The notes under the pieces were generated by a model. The model saw only the letters and a list, made by a program, of their open reading frames with translations. It was not told the DNA's origin and made no database searches. Of a stretch of DNA of 64,000 nucleotides, positions 49,317 to 58,955 are shown piece after piece. The position numbers and the translations under genes are program-made. This stretch comes from Clostridia bacterium (GTDB taxonomy: Bacteria; Bacillota; Clostridia; Oscillospirales; Acutalibacteraceae): positions 51,663 through 115,662 of the forward strand of contig JAILMJ010000053.1 of assembly GCA_024692685.1 (NCBI GenBank), read 5' to 3'. The number at the start of each line of letters is the position of its first letter. Positions within the stretch are counted from its first letter, which is position 1.

Positions 49317-50598
49317 CGGTTTTTCCCTCCGGGTCGTAATTTTCTATGTATTGCTTGATTATATCTTTATATGCAATGATGCAGTCATTCTGATTTGCAT
49401 GGCCGAGAACCACATCCTCGGCAAAAGCGCGGCAACTCGGCGCGCCGCAGGAGCCGCAGTCTATGCCGGGCAATTCTTTCGTTATGGCGCGTATTCGGGC
49501 CATAAGACGCATCGATTCGCCTATATTGTCACTCAGGCGGTTAAGCGGATTATAATCCGGAAGGGCGGAAAAGAAAGCGTCCTCGGGAATAAAGCTATCC
49601 TCCGTTTTAACCTGCGAAACAGGCAGATACCGCCTGAGAGTATGTAATCTGTTTTTAGAAATAAACGGATTTTCCATCGCCAGAACACCGCCCACACAGC
49701 CGCCCGGGCAGGCGTTGAGTTCAACAAAATCAACAGATGAAATATTGCCGTCTTCAATCTGATCCAAAACCGAAATAATATTTTCAATTCCGTCCGCCGC
49801 TATAATTCTGTCATTGAACAAAGCCGAGGCTTCACCGCCGCACATTGCCCAGCTGAGACCTATCCTTCCGGCCTCGGAACTTATACCGGGGTTCTTTTCA
49901 CGGCTCATGGCGTTTACAAGTTTAAGATATACTTCGCTCATTGAAACAACAATGTCAACTTCGCTTTTGTAATCGCCGAAACCGTTGCGGACAAAACTGA
50001 CTTTTGCGGGGCAGGGTGAGATAAAGCAAACGCATATATCTTCCTTTTTAAGCTCCGGATGTTTGAACATCGCTCTTTCTCTTGCCATTGAAGCGGCTAT
50101 CTCAATAGGAGGAAGAAGCGGAATAAGATTGTCTTTCAGATAGGGGAAGCGAAGCACCACAAGGCGGGCGATTACGGGACACGCCGTGCTGATTACGGGC
50201 TTCTTTATATGCTCATTCTGAAGGTAGAGACGGGTATATGCGGAAACAAGTTCCGCTCCCCTGGCAACTTCAAACACATCATCAAAGCCTATGTCCAGCA
50301 AACCCTGAAGCACATAATCAAGCTCATCAAGATGGTCAAACTGAGCAAAAAGGGCAGGTGCCGGTAAAGCAATTTTGTATTTATACTGCTGAATTTTGTC
50401 AAGAGAATCGTATGAACTTTTCTTTGCGCCGTGGGTACAGTGCCTGATGCACTCCCCGCAGTCGATACAGCGCTCTGCATCTATCTCGGCACATCCGTTT
50501 CGCACTCTGATTGCCTCCGTCGGGCAATGCTTCATACAGGTGGTACATCCCGTGCACTTCTCGGCATCGAGCACCACGGAGTGAATATATTTATTCAT
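49303..50598 (-). CDS. ferredoxin / [FeFe]-hydrogenase-like (HydS/sensory-type) protein with C-terminal 4Fe-4S (Fe-S) domain
   Basis: CTGCTTCMKHCP, CIDCGECIRHC; H-cluster-like ISTACPVIARL, ISPCPAKVSF, ELNACPGGCVGG; C-terminal LPGIDCGSCGAPSCRAFAEDV. Confidence 0.85.
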   Translation of the reverse strand: MNKYIHSVVLDAEKCTGCTTCMKHCPTEAIRVRNGCAEIDAERCIDCGECIRHCTHGAKKSSYDSLDKIQQYKYKIALPAPALFAQFDHLDELDYVLQGLLDIGFDDVFEVARGAELVSAYTRLYLQNEHIKKPVISTACPVIARLVVLRFPYLKDNLIPLLPPIEIAASMARERAMFKHPELKKEDICVCFISPCPAKVSFVRNGFGDYKSEVDIVVSMSEVYLKLVNAMSREKNPGISSEAGRIGLSWAMCGGEASALFNDRIIAADGIENIISVLDQIEDGNISSVDFVELNACPGGCVGGVLAMENPFISKNRLHTLRRYLPVSQVKTEDSFIPEDAFFSALPDYNPLNRLSDNIGESMRLMARIRAITKELPGIDCGSCGAPSCRAFAEDVVLGHANQNDCIIAYKDIIKQYIENYDPEGKTDDSQ

Positions 50599-50624
50599 AA
50601 AGGTTTATCCTTAACAGATATTCT

Positions 50625-51047
50625 TCAAAAAAAGACCTTCATAGTGATGGTTGTGCCCTCGCCTACAACTGAGCTGATATTCATCTCATCTGTGTAGCGT
50701 TTCATATTCGGCAGACCCATTCCGGCACCGAAACCGAGTGCCCGGATGTTATCCCGCGCCGTGGAGTAGCCCTCTTCCATTGCCTTATCAATATCGGCAA
50801 TTCCCGGGCCGCGGTCGGTGAGCACGATGACAATACAGTTGTCTTCGACTGTAATATCAGCCTCGCCGCCTCCGGCGTGAATAACCATATTTATTTCTCC
50901 CTCATACATCGCTATGGACACTTTGCGGATTATTTCCGGGTCGATACCAAGCTGACGGAGGTTTTTCTTTACTCCTGCCGATGCCTGCCCTGCGGAGGAA
51001 AAGCTTTCCCCGTCAACATCATAGTGAAAAGAGAGGGCATCACTCAT
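50625..51047 (-). CDS. RsbW-like anti-sigma/ATP-binding regulator
   Basis: 140 aa GHKL fold: VSIAMYEGEINMVIHAGGG, LTDRGPGIADIDKAMEEGYSTA, GFGAGMGLPNMKRYTD. Confidence 0.88.
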   Translation of the reverse strand: MSDALSFHYDVDGESFSSAGQASAGVKKNLRQLGIDPEIIRKVSIAMYEGEINMVIHAGGGEADITVEDNCIVIVLTDRGPGIADIDKAMEEGYSTARDNIRALGFGAGMGLPNMKRYTDEMNISSVVGEGTTITMKVFF

Positions 51048-51393
51048 TTATTTCACCGTTGCCTTTCAGCCCGCCTGCATAAAGAATACCGCAGGCCTCA
51101 TACATACGCTTTGTTGTTGAAAGAACGGCAATGCCGCAGCTGCAGGCAAGATCAAGCATATCTGCGGTGGGCTTCTTTGACCTTACAAAAACTATGCAGC
51201 GCATATCCATCATTTCGGCAGTTCTGATAACCTGTGCGTTCACAAGTCCGGTAAGCAATACCGCCTGATGCTTGACATAAGCAAGCACATCGCTCATCAT
51301 ATCGCTTCCGCAAGCTGAAAGAATATCGACATCGGGATTCTCGCAACAGCAAACTTCGGCATTAAGCAGTTCTTTTATCTCTCTAATGGTCAT
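51040..51393 (-). CDS. DRTGG-domain-like small protein
   Basis: 117 aa; MTIREIKELLNAEVCCCENPDVDILSACGSDMMSDVLAYVKHQAVLLTGLVNAQVIRTAEMMDM. Confidence 0.8.
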   Translation of the reverse strand: MTIREIKELLNAEVCCCENPDVDILSACGSDMMSDVLAYVKHQAVLLTGLVNAQVIRTAEMMDMRCIVFVRSKKPTADMLDLACSCGIAVLSTTKRMYEACGILYAGGLKGNGEINE

Positions 51394-51421
51394 CTGATAA
51401 AACCTCTGTTAAAATGTGAAA

Positions 51422-51916
51422 TTATGCGTATTTCGCGAGAATCGTTTTTACCTGGTTGGGAGTTACCTTACCGTAAACGTCATCGTTTACCATGAAAACG
51501 GGAGCAAGTCCGCAGGCTCCTACGCAGCGGCATTCTTCAATGGAGAACTTGCTGTCGTTGGTGCATTCGCCGGAACCGATACCGAGTTCACTGCATATTT
51601 CATCAAGCACAGCCTGTGAACCCTTGACATAACATGCTGTTCCGAGGCAGACGGATACATTGTATTTACCCTTGGGCGAAAGAGCAAACTGAGCATAAAA
51701 TGTGGATACTCCGTAAACCTTCTCAAGGGGAACGTCCATTCCTTCGGCTATCATAACCTGAACCTCAAAGGGAAGGTATCCATAGATATCCTGCGCCTTC
51801 TGCATAACAGCCATAAGAAGGTGCTTGTCGTGCTTGCTCTCATCGATAACGGCCTTAAGCTGTTTCTCCTGTTCGGGGGTGCCTTTAAACGGAATCTTGC
51901 TTATTTTTTTAATCAT
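51422..51916 (-). CDS. hydC: NuoE-like subunit of bifurcating hydrogenase
   Basis: 164 aa; GVSTFYAQFALSPKGKYNVSVCLGTACYVKGSQAVLDEI, IEECRCVGACGLAPV. Confidence 0.95.
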   Translation of the reverse strand: MIKKISKIPFKGTPEQEKQLKAVIDESKHDKHLLMAVMQKAQDIYGYLPFEVQVMIAEGMDVPLEKVYGVSTFYAQFALSPKGKYNVSVCLGTACYVKGSQAVLDEICSELGIGSGECTNDSKFSIEECRCVGACGLAPVFMVNDDVYGKVTPNQVKTILAKYA

Positions 51917-52067
51917 GAAGTTTTCCTCCCTGAAATGAATTCATAATAAGACTATTTTACAATGTTTAAGTATTATATCACATCGTTTTCAAAATTTCCA
52001 TACTCTTGAACTCTTTTTTATAAATAATCGGGACTTTTTTTAAAAAAATATATTATCCGCCCGATAT

Positions 52068-52097
52068 TTGACACGCCGCAGTATAAAATGATATAAT
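52068..52097 (+). promoter_or_regulatory. sigma-A-type promoter
   Basis: TTGACA - 18 nt - TATAAT upstream of the lipoprotein at 52122. Confidence 0.75.
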
Positions 52098-52121
52098 ATT
52101 ATTGATTCCGGAGGTGTTTTA

Positions 52122-52934
52122 ATGAAAAAGTTACCGGCTTTTCTCGCCGTTCTGCTGATGCTCCTTTCTCTTGCCTCGTGCAAGCCGTCGGATTCCGGCA
52201 AAGACAGCCCCGCCGAAACGGAAACTTCCGTAACGGAAGAGGAAACCCCCGCAAAGCAGTATTATACTTTCAAAGATGTCCGTTATAAGGAAGAATTCAC
52301 CGACAGCAAGGGAACGGTCAGATACATCATTGATTTTACCTATCCTTCCGTCGGAGGCAAAATCTCGGAAAAATCGGCTGCCAATATAAATGAATTCTTT
52401 GAGAATATGAAGAACCGCCTTGCCCGGGACATCCGTATGAACATCGAAAACTATGCCGACTATATGGACCGTTTCGACCTTGGACCCGAAACCTGCCTCA
52501 TGACCTATGAGGTTTACAGCCAGACCCCTCAGCTCTTATCGGTTATTATCAGCAAAAACACGGCTGTTGATAAAGAAAATACAGAACCGTTGCGCGAGGG
52601 CATTACCTTCTCAGTCGGAAGCGGCGAACGTCTTTCCGTGAGCAATCTTGCCGTTGAATCGGATGACGAAACCGAAGAGGCGGTAAAAGAAGCAATCATT
52701 GAAAGCGCAAACAGCACTTATTCGCCTAACGGAGTTGCGCTGTCTGACGGGAAAATCGATATCTTCAACCGTAACTTCGACGGGGATAATTTCGTTTCCG
52801 ACGGCAACTCAATCACCTTCCTCTACGATCTGAATGTTCTTTCGGAAGGTTCAAGACAGGGAACCTATTATTGCGAAGTGAACTGCTCAGACCTTGAAGG
52901 CGTGATGACCAATCCCGCAAAAGCTGTTTTCTGA
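52122..52934 (+). CDS. lipoprotein, DUF3298/RsiV-like C-terminal region possible
   Basis: Lipobox LSLASC; 270 aa. Confidence 0.75.
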   Translation: MKKLPAFLAVLLMLLSLASCKPSDSGKDSPAETETSVTEEETPAKQYYTFKDVRYKEEFTDSKGTVRYIIDFTYPSVGGKISEKSAANINEFFENMKNRLARDIRMNIENYADYMDRFDLGPETCLMTYEVYSQTPQLLSVIISKNTAVDKENTEPLREGITFSVGSGERLSVSNLAVESDDETEEAVKEAIIESANSTYSPNGVALSDGKIDIFNRNFDGDNFVSDGNSITFLYDLNVLSEGSRQGTYYCEVNCSDLEGVMTNPAKAVF

Positions 52935-52942
52935 AAAAACGG

Positions 52943-52975
52943 ACCGGGTGTGTTTAAAATACACACCCGGTTAAT
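52943..52975. terminator. intrinsic terminator
   Basis: ACCGGGTGTGTttaaaatACACACCCGGTtaattgttt. Confidence 0.85.
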
Positions 52976-52996
52976 TGTTTGCTGTTTGTCTGCCTG

Positions 52997-53500
52997 TCAG
53001 ATAATGGTACAGATATCTTCGCTCTTTCTCTGATAGACATTCAGAAACGTATCGTAATCCAGATTCAGTATATCCTTTGTCTTATAAACAATAAGGCGGA
53101 GATTGTCATCGGTCTTGATAACCTTGTCACTGCCGACATCGCCGTAACCTTTTACCATATCATAGTAACCGTCGGTAAAGAAATACTTATAAATCAGCTT
53201 GTACTCTGCAATACCCTTTTTGTCAAAGACAACTTTTTCATACTGCATCATATCGCCGTAAACCAGTTTGGCGACTATCTGTTTGCCCTTCGTTGTCTTT
53301 CCCAGTTCATCCTCGGTTTCGGACTTGTTCTCGGAAATTTCCTCTTCCTGCTTTTCAGACTCGGCTGCAGCTTCGCTTTCGCTTTCGGAAACCGCCTCCT
53401 TGTATTCTTCCTCGTCGAAATATATCTTACCGCAGGCGGTAACTGTAAGCAGAGTTATGACGGCGAGCAATAAAGCTGTCACTTTTTTCATTTTTAACAC
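52997..53500 (-). CDS. lipoprotein of unknown function
   Basis: Lipobox LLTVTACG; Glu/Ser-rich linker; 167 aa. Confidence 0.75.
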   Translation of the reverse strand: MLKMKKVTALLLAVITLLTVTACGKIYFDEEEYKEAVSESESEAAAESEKQEEEISENKSETEDELGKTTKGKQIVAKLVYGDMMQYEKVVFDKKGIAEYKLIYKYFFTDGYYDMVKGYGDVGSDKVIKTDDNLRLIVYKTKDILNLDYDTFLNVYQRKSEDICTII

Positions 53501-53604
53501 CTCTGCGCTTCAATTTTCGATTAAATAATGACACAATAATGCCAAAATGTCAATAAATTTAATTTAATGAATTGTAAACAAATACTGATAAATAATAAAA
53601 AACA

Positions 53605-53633
53605 TTGAAAAACAGTCATTTTTGTGGTTTAAT
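53605..53633 (+). promoter_or_regulatory. sigma-A-type promoter
   Basis: TTGAAA - 17 nt - TTTAAT before the start at 53661. Confidence 0.45.
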
Positions 53634-53660
53634 ATATTTGCTTTTCAAAGGGGGCATTTC

Positions 53661-54602
53661 ATGCTGAAAAAAATAACGGCAGTCGCTCTTTCTCTCATTA
53701 TGCTTGCCTCTCTTACGGCTTGCAGCATAAGGACAGGCGATGATCTGAGTGACGGTGAAGGCGGCACCACAGCCACCACAGCCGCACCGACCACAACCGC
53801 AATCGAAACAACCGGCGTTATAGAACCCGAAGTTTTCGAAAACACCGAGGAGTTCTGGACCGGCAGATATCCGTCTGCCTCTTTTATCAGGTTCACTGTC
53901 AAATATACGGATGAGCAGGATAATGAAGTTTCAACCGAATACTTTTCCGATTTCGGTTATAATCTGTGCGACTGGGTAAATACAGAGTTCAATGTTGACG
54001 GCTGGTTTGCTCTTGACGGCGATACCGTTGTAAGCGCCGACGGCGAATATAAAATCGACGATTCCGGTCTCGTCAGTGAAGGCAAAAAATTCACCGCGGA
54101 AAAGACAAATCAGACAATTGAAAAGCCCATGAGCCTCGGCGCAGTGCATGCGCTTAACTCCTGCTCGGGATTCAAGCTTTACGGCCTGATTTTAAACGGA
54201 GACCTGCATGAAAAGGTAGATACCGACCAGTATGAGCTGCACGGATTGAAATATGACTACTTCTTTGAAGAAAACATGGATATCTATGTTGACGGCCTTT
54301 ATGACTCGGAGCAGCAGGGAAAGGTAGATATTTACTGTGTCCCGCATATCGAGGAAGCGGTTCTGAAAACAGTCACTATGGAGCAGATTCTCAATGCCTG
54401 CACCTTCCACTGCCCCAGCGTCAACCTCGCAAATATTGACCTTGAGGAAGACACGCCGTCTTGCAGAGGAAACATCAGCAGCAGTTTCAACGAAGGCTAC
54501 TATGACCTGCTGTTTGTTTATAATGATGCCATTGCTTATTATGTAACCTTCCAGGTAACACCGCCCTCGGAAGCGGAATCAAGCGCGGATTACAATTATT
54601 AA
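53661..54602 (+). CDS. lipoprotein of unknown function with Thr/Ala/Pro-rich linker
   Basis: MLKKITAVALSLIMLASLTACS lipobox; GGTTATTAAPTTTAIETT linker. Confidence 0.78.
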   Translation: MLKKITAVALSLIMLASLTACSIRTGDDLSDGEGGTTATTAAPTTTAIETTGVIEPEVFENTEEFWTGRYPSASFIRFTVKYTDEQDNEVSTEYFSDFGYNLCDWVNTEFNVDGWFALDGDTVVSADGEYKIDDSGLVSEGKKFTAEKTNQTIEKPMSLGAVHALNSCSGFKLYGLILNGDLHEKVDTDQYELHGLKYDYFFEENMDIYVDGLYDSEQQGKVDIYCVPHIEEAVLKTVTMEQILNACTFHCPSVNLANIDLEEDTPSCRGNISSSFNEGYYDLLFVYNDAIAYYVTFQVTPPSEAESSADYNY

Positions 54603-54618
54603 AAACCAAAAACAACAA

Positions 54619-54655
54619 ACCGGCCTGCCCCAAAGGGTAGGCCGGTAATTTTTTA
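54619..54655. terminator. intrinsic terminator between convergent genes
   Basis: ACCGGCCTgccccaaagggtAGGCCGGTaatttttt. Confidence 0.85.
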
Positions 54656-54658
54656 ATG

Positions 54659-55000
54659 TCAGACCAGTTCGATTATGCACATCTCCGCTGCGTCTCCGCG
54701 ACGGGGACCGGTCTTGATTATGCGGCAATAACCGCCGTTAACTTCCTTGTATTTGGGAGCAATTTCATCAAAGAGTTTCTTAACAACGTCCTCTTTTGTG
54801 ACATAGGCAAGAACCTTACGCTTTGATTGGAGTGAATCATCCTTGGCGACGGTAATCATTTTCTCCGCCATCGCGCGGACCTCCTGTGCTCTCGTAACGG
54901 TGGTCTCTATTCTGCCGTTTTCCAAAAGATATGTGACAAGGCCTCTGAGCATCGCCTTGCGATGGTCACTGCTGCGGCCGAGTTTTCTGGTTCCGGGCAT
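54659..55000 (-). CDS. rplQ: 50S ribosomal protein L17
   Basis: [37 protein letters not shown]. Confidence 0.98.
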   Translation of the reverse strand: MPGTRKLGRSSDHRKAMLRGLVTYLLENGRIETTVTRAQEVRAMAEKMITVAKDDSLQSKRKVLAYVTKEDVVKKLFDEIAPKYKEVNGGYCRIIKTGPRRGDAAEMCIIELV

Positions 55001-55022
55001 TTAGTTCACACTCCTTACTTTG

Positions 55023-55973
55023 TTAGTCGTCATCCCTGCGAAGATCGAAACCGAGCGAATTGAGCTTGGATACAACTTCATCAAGGGACTTTCTGCCGAG
55101 GTTACGGACTTTCATCATTTCTTCCTCGGTCTTGGTAATCAAATCTCCAACCGTATTATACTGAGCTCTCTTCAAGCAATTGAAAGAACGCACAGACAGG
55201 TCAAGTTCCTCAATGGTCATCTCCAGAACTTTTTCCTTACCATCGTCATTGTTAACTACCATAACCTCAGTGTCATACGCCTCATCCGAGAGGTTTCTGA
55301 AGAGGTTGAGATGCTCGTTGAGAATCTTGGCACCAAGAGAAACGGCTTCCATAGCGCTTATGGTTCCGTTGGTCCACACCTCAAGTGTAAGCTTGTCATA
55401 GTCCGTTATCTGGCCTACACGTGTGTTCTCGACTGTGTAATTAACCTTTAATACGGGTGTATAGATGGAGTCGATTGCGATAACTCCGATAGCGGGCTGA
55501 AGAATAGCCTTGTTTCTTTCCGATGAAACATAGCCCCTGTCCTTATCGCAGGTAAGTTCCATATTAACATGGGCGTCCGCGTTAAGAGTGGCAATATGAA
55601 GCTCGGGATTGAAAATTTCAACTTCGGAATCGGTCTTGATGTCGCCTGCGGTGATTTCGCCCTCGCCGGAGGCGCTTATATATAAAGTTTTGGGACCTTC
55701 CCCGTTTATTTTAAGGATAACCTCTTTGAGATTGAGAACTATCTCCGTGACATCCTCTTTAACTCCGGGAATGGTGCTGAACTCGTGAAGAACACCGTCG
55801 ATTTTTACGGAAGTGATGGCGTAGCCGGGCAGAGAAGAAAGAAGAACTCTTCTTAAGCTGTTGCCCAGAGTAGTGCCGTAACCTCTCTCAAGAGGTTCAA
55901 CAACAAATCTTCCGTACTTACCGTCGGGGGTAATTTCGGCAGTATCAATTTTGGGCTTTTCGATACCAATCAT
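55023..55973 (-). CDS. rpoA: RNA polymerase subunit alpha
   Basis: [29 protein letters not shown]-terminal domain [22 protein letters not shown]. Confidence 0.98.
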   Translation of the reverse strand: MIGIEKPKIDTAEITPDGKYGRFVVEPLERGYGTTLGNSLRRVLLSSLPGYAITSVKIDGVLHEFSTIPGVKEDVTEIVLNLKEVILKINGEGPKTLYISASGEGEITAGDIKTDSEVEIFNPELHIATLNADAHVNMELTCDKDRGYVSSERNKAILQPAIGVIAIDSIYTPVLKVNYTVENTRVGQITDYDKLTLEVWTNGTISAMEAVSLGAKILNEHLNLFRNLSDEAYDTEVMVVNNDDGKEKVLEMTIEELDLSVRSFNCLKRAQYNTVGDLITKTEEEMMKVRNLGRKSLDEVVSKLNSLGFDLRRDDD

Positions 55974-56085
55974 TTCAAAACCCTCCTTATTAAACAGATT
56001 CTAAATCTGCTCTTTGCATTCAAAAAATAGCCGGAACAACCAAGCGGTGAATGCCCGGAAACGGGCATGCACACGGCAATGATTA

Positions 56086-56685
56086 TTATTTGGAATAAAG
56101 CTCGACGATAAGATGCTCTTCCACGGGGAAGTCAACATCATCGCGGGCGGGCATAGCAACTACTTTGCCCTGATATGCTTCAACTTTCTCAAGCCACTTC
56201 GGAATGAGAGCAACCGGTGAATTTTCACCTGTCAGTTCGGTGAAAAGAGGATTGCTTCTGCTTCCTTCGCAAATGGCAACCACCTGACCGGGCTTTACCT
56301 GGAATGACGGAATGTCAACTCTCTTGCCGTCAACGGTAAAGTGACCGTGAGTTACAAGCTGCCTTGCCTGTCTGCGTGTAGCTGCGAATCCGAGACGGAA
56401 AACTACATTGTCAAGGCGACGCTCACAGAGGATAAGGAGGTTTTCACCTGCTTTGCCTTGCATCTTTGTGGCTTTCTCATAATATGAAGCAAACTGCTTT
56501 TCAAGAATGCCGTATACAAACTTAACCTTCTGCTTTTCGTTGAGCTGAACAGCATATTCGGATTTCTTTCTTCTCATCTGACCCTTGGGATTACGGATTG
56601 TTTCCTTATTCTTGTAACCCATAACAGCAGGAGAAATTCCGAGTGCCTTGCAACGCTTAGCAATAGGCTGTGTATTTCTTGCCAT
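56086..56685 (-). CDS. rpsD: 30S ribosomal protein S4
   Basis: [38 protein letters not shown]. Confidence 0.98.
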   Translation of the reverse strand: MARNTQPIAKRCKALGISPAVMGYKNKETIRNPKGQMRRKKSEYAVQLNEKQKVKFVYGILEKQFASYYEKATKMQGKAGENLLILCERRLDNVVFRLGFAATRRQARQLVTHGHFTVDGKRVDIPSFQVKPGQVVAICEGSRSNPLFTELTGENSPVALIPKWLEKVEAYQGKVVAMPARDDVDFPVEEHLIVELYSK

Positions 56686-56707
56686 AATTCATATCCTCCT
56701 TATAGAA

Positions 56708-57106
56708 TTATACACGTCTTCTCTTGGGCGGGCGGCAGCCGTTGTGAGGAATGGGAGTAACGTCTTTAATCATATTGACCTCCAAACCTGCCGTCTGAAG
56801 AGCTCTGATAGCTGCTTCACGTCCCTGACCGGGGCCCTTGACATAGACCTCAACGGTCTTCATGCCGTGATCGATGGCAATCTTCGCAGCGGTCTCAGCC
56901 GCAGTCTGTGCCGCAAAGGGAGTTGACTTCTTGGAGCCTCTGAATCCCATTTCACCGGCACTTGCCCATGATACAGCGTTGCCCTGGGTATCGGTGATAG
57001 TAACGATCGTGTTGTTAAAGGTGGATTGGATATGGGCTGCGCCGCGCTCTATATTCTTGCGCTCACGGCGTTTACGGGAACCTGTTGTCTTTTTACTTGT
57101 AGCCAT
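56708..57106 (-). CDS. rpsK: 30S ribosomal protein S11
   Basis: [37 protein letters not shown]. Confidence 0.98.
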   Translation of the reverse strand: MATSKKTTGSRKRRERKNIERGAAHIQSTFNNTIVTITDTQGNAVSWASAGEMGFRGSKKSTPFAAQTAAETAAKIAIDHGMKTVEVYVKGPGQGREAAIRALQTAGLEVNMIKDVTPIPHNGCRPPKRRRV

Positions 57107-57121
57107 GATATCCCTCCTTGA

Positions 57122-57490
57122 TTACTTCTTCTTGTTGGCAATGGTCTTCTTGGGACCCTTGCGTGTGCGGGCGTTGGTCTTTGAACGCTGGCCTCTTACG
57201 GGGAGACCTTTTCTGTGACGTACGCCGCGGTAGCATCCGATTTCTATCAATCTTTTGATGTCGAATGCGGTTTCTCTGCGCAGATCACCTTCAACCTTGA
57301 TGTTATGATCTATATATTCACGAAGCTTTGAAACATCGTCTTCGGTCAGATCTTTAACTCTGAGGTCGGGATTTACGCCTGTTGCTGCAATAATGTCGCC
57401 GGCTGTTTTGCGACCTATACCGTAGATATATGTAAGAGCGATTTCAACTCTTTTATCTCTGGGCAGGTCAACACCTGATATACGCGCCAT
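57122..57490 (-). CDS. rpsM: 30S ribosomal protein S13
   Basis: [49 protein letters not shown]. Confidence 0.98.
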   Translation of the reverse strand: MARISGVDLPRDKRVEIALTYIYGIGRKTAGDIIAATGVNPDLRVKDLTEDDVSKLREYIDHNIKVEGDLRRETAFDIKRLIEIGCYRGVRHRKGLPVRGQRSKTNARTRKGPKKTIANKKK

Positions 57491-57529
57491 TTGTCAGTTG
57501 CACCTCCAATAAATCGGTTTGCGCGGGAA

Positions 57530-57643
57530 TTAACCCTGACGCTGCTTGTGCTTGGGATTTTCACAGATAACCATTACTTTTCCCTTGCGTTTGATAATTT
57601 TGCACTTATCGCACATTTTCTTAACAGAAGGTCTGACTTTCAT
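57530..57643 (-). CDS. rpmJ: 50S ribosomal protein L36
   Basis: Minus-strand [37 protein letters not shown] (37 aa); too short for the ORF track. Confidence 0.97.
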   Translation of the reverse strand: MKVRPSVKKMCDKCKIIKRKGKVMVICENPKHKQRQG

Positions 57644-57664
57644 ATGTGAATACCTCCTTGAATC

Positions 57665-57883
57665 TTACTTTGAACGCCATGTAATGCGTCCCTTTGTCAA
57701 ATCGTATGGTGACATTTCAACTGTCACTTTGTCTCCGGAAAGTATGCGGATGTAATTCATCCTGAGCTTACCCGAAATATGGGCCATTATTCTGTGGCCG
57801 TTTTCCAATTCAACCTGAAAGGTCGCGTTTGGTAACGCTTCGATTACCGTACCTTCAACCTCGATCATGTCTTGCTTAGACAT
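57665..57883 (-). CDS. infA: translation initiation factor IF-1
   Basis: [67 protein letters not shown]. Confidence 0.98.
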   Translation of the reverse strand: MSKQDMIEVEGTVIEALPNATFQVELENGHRIMAHISGKLRMNYIRILSGDKVTVEMSPYDLTKGRITWRSK

Positions 57884-57892
57884 TACAACCTC

Positions 57893-58147
57893 CTAAATGT
57901 TGCTGCCGTTTTCCCGGATTATCCGTCCGATGGCTTTTTTCAGCGCCCTGTCCGATCTCATTTCCTCCGATGTGAGGAGAAAACCGGTGGGCTCAATATG
58001 ACGGATATTTTTACTCTTGGGTCTGCTTACCGGTCGTTCCTTACCGTCGCACAGCAGGGCACGTTTTCCGTCCGTTTGCAATACGACAAGTAAATATCCT
58101 TTATCCCTGCCAGCAAGAGACCTCACTACTCTGCCCTTTTCAAGCAT
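57893..58147 (-). CDS. KOW-domain RNA-binding protein (L14e-like)
   Basis: 84 aa; GRVVRSLAGRDKGYLLVVLQTDGKRALLCDGKERPVSRPKSKNIRHI; usual infA-map neighbour in Clostridia. Confidence 0.85.
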   Translation of the reverse strand: MLEKGRVVRSLAGRDKGYLLVVLQTDGKRALLCDGKERPVSRPKSKNIRHIEPTGFLLTSEEMRSDRALKKAIGRIIRENGSNI

Positions 58148-58157
58148 ATCCCGTTCC

Positions 58158-58907
58158 TCAGGCTATCGTTAAGATAACCGGACCGTCTGGCGTTATGGCT
58201 ATGGAATGCTCAAAGTGGGCCGCGTATTTGCCGTCTCTTGTCTTGACAGTCCAACCGTCGGACATTTGTTTTATTGCCGGTGATCCCATACAAATCATAG
58301 GCTCTATGGCAATTGTCATGCCCGGGAGCAGGCGCACACCTCTGCCGGGTGTGCCGAAATTCGGTACGCTGGGATCCTCATGCATAACTCTTCCTACGCC
58401 ATGACCTGTGTATTCGCGGACTACGGAAAAGCCTCTTTCCTCGCAATACCTCTGGATTGTTGACCCTATGTCGCCGATTCTGTTGCCTGCAACAGCCATC
58501 TTTATGCCTTCGTAAAGGCTCTCTCTGGTGGTGTCGCACAGCCGCTGTGCTTCGGGTGAAATCTCGCCCGCCGCAAATGTGGCAGCATTGTCTCCGACAA
58601 AGCCGTTAAAGGTTGCCCCGACATCAACGCTGACGATATCGCCGGGCTGAATAATGCGGGATTTTGCGGGGATGCCGTGAATGATCTCATCATTTATGGA
58701 AATGCATGATGCAGCGGGATAACCGTTATATCCCTTGAATGTCGGGTAAGCGTGGTGTTTTATTATGAAATCCTCCGCCGCCCGGTTAACCTCGGCAGTC
58801 GAAACACCGGGTCTGACTGCTTCGCCCGCTGCGTGTAAAGCCCCGGCCGCTATTTTGCAAGCGTCTTTCATCTTCTGAATTTCACCGGTGGTTTTAAGCT
58901 CTATCAT
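58158..58907 (-). CDS. map: methionine aminopeptidase type I
   Basis: IHGIPAKSRIIQPGDIVSVDVGATFNGFVGDNA; GHGVGRVMHEDPSVPNFG; IAIEPMIC. Confidence 0.97.
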   Translation of the reverse strand: MIELKTTGEIQKMKDACKIAAGALHAAGEAVRPGVSTAEVNRAAEDFIIKHHAYPTFKGYNGYPAASCISINDEIIHGIPAKSRIIQPGDIVSVDVGATFNGFVGDNAATFAAGEISPEAQRLCDTTRESLYEGIKMAVAGNRIGDIGSTIQRYCEERGFSVVREYTGHGVGRVMHEDPSVPNFGTPGRGVRLLPGMTIAIEPMICMGSPAIKQMSDGWTVKTRDGKYAAHFEHSIAITPDGPVILTIA

Positions 58908-58955
58908 GCTGTTCCTCCGTTCGATGGCGGCCTATGCCGCCCGCAGGCCTCAAAA

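Noticed and set aside
51955-51995. Possible Rex-type operator upstream of hydC (TGTGATATAATACTTAAACA)
   Set aside because: Only a partial match to TTGTTAANNNNTTAACAA; too weak to call by eye.
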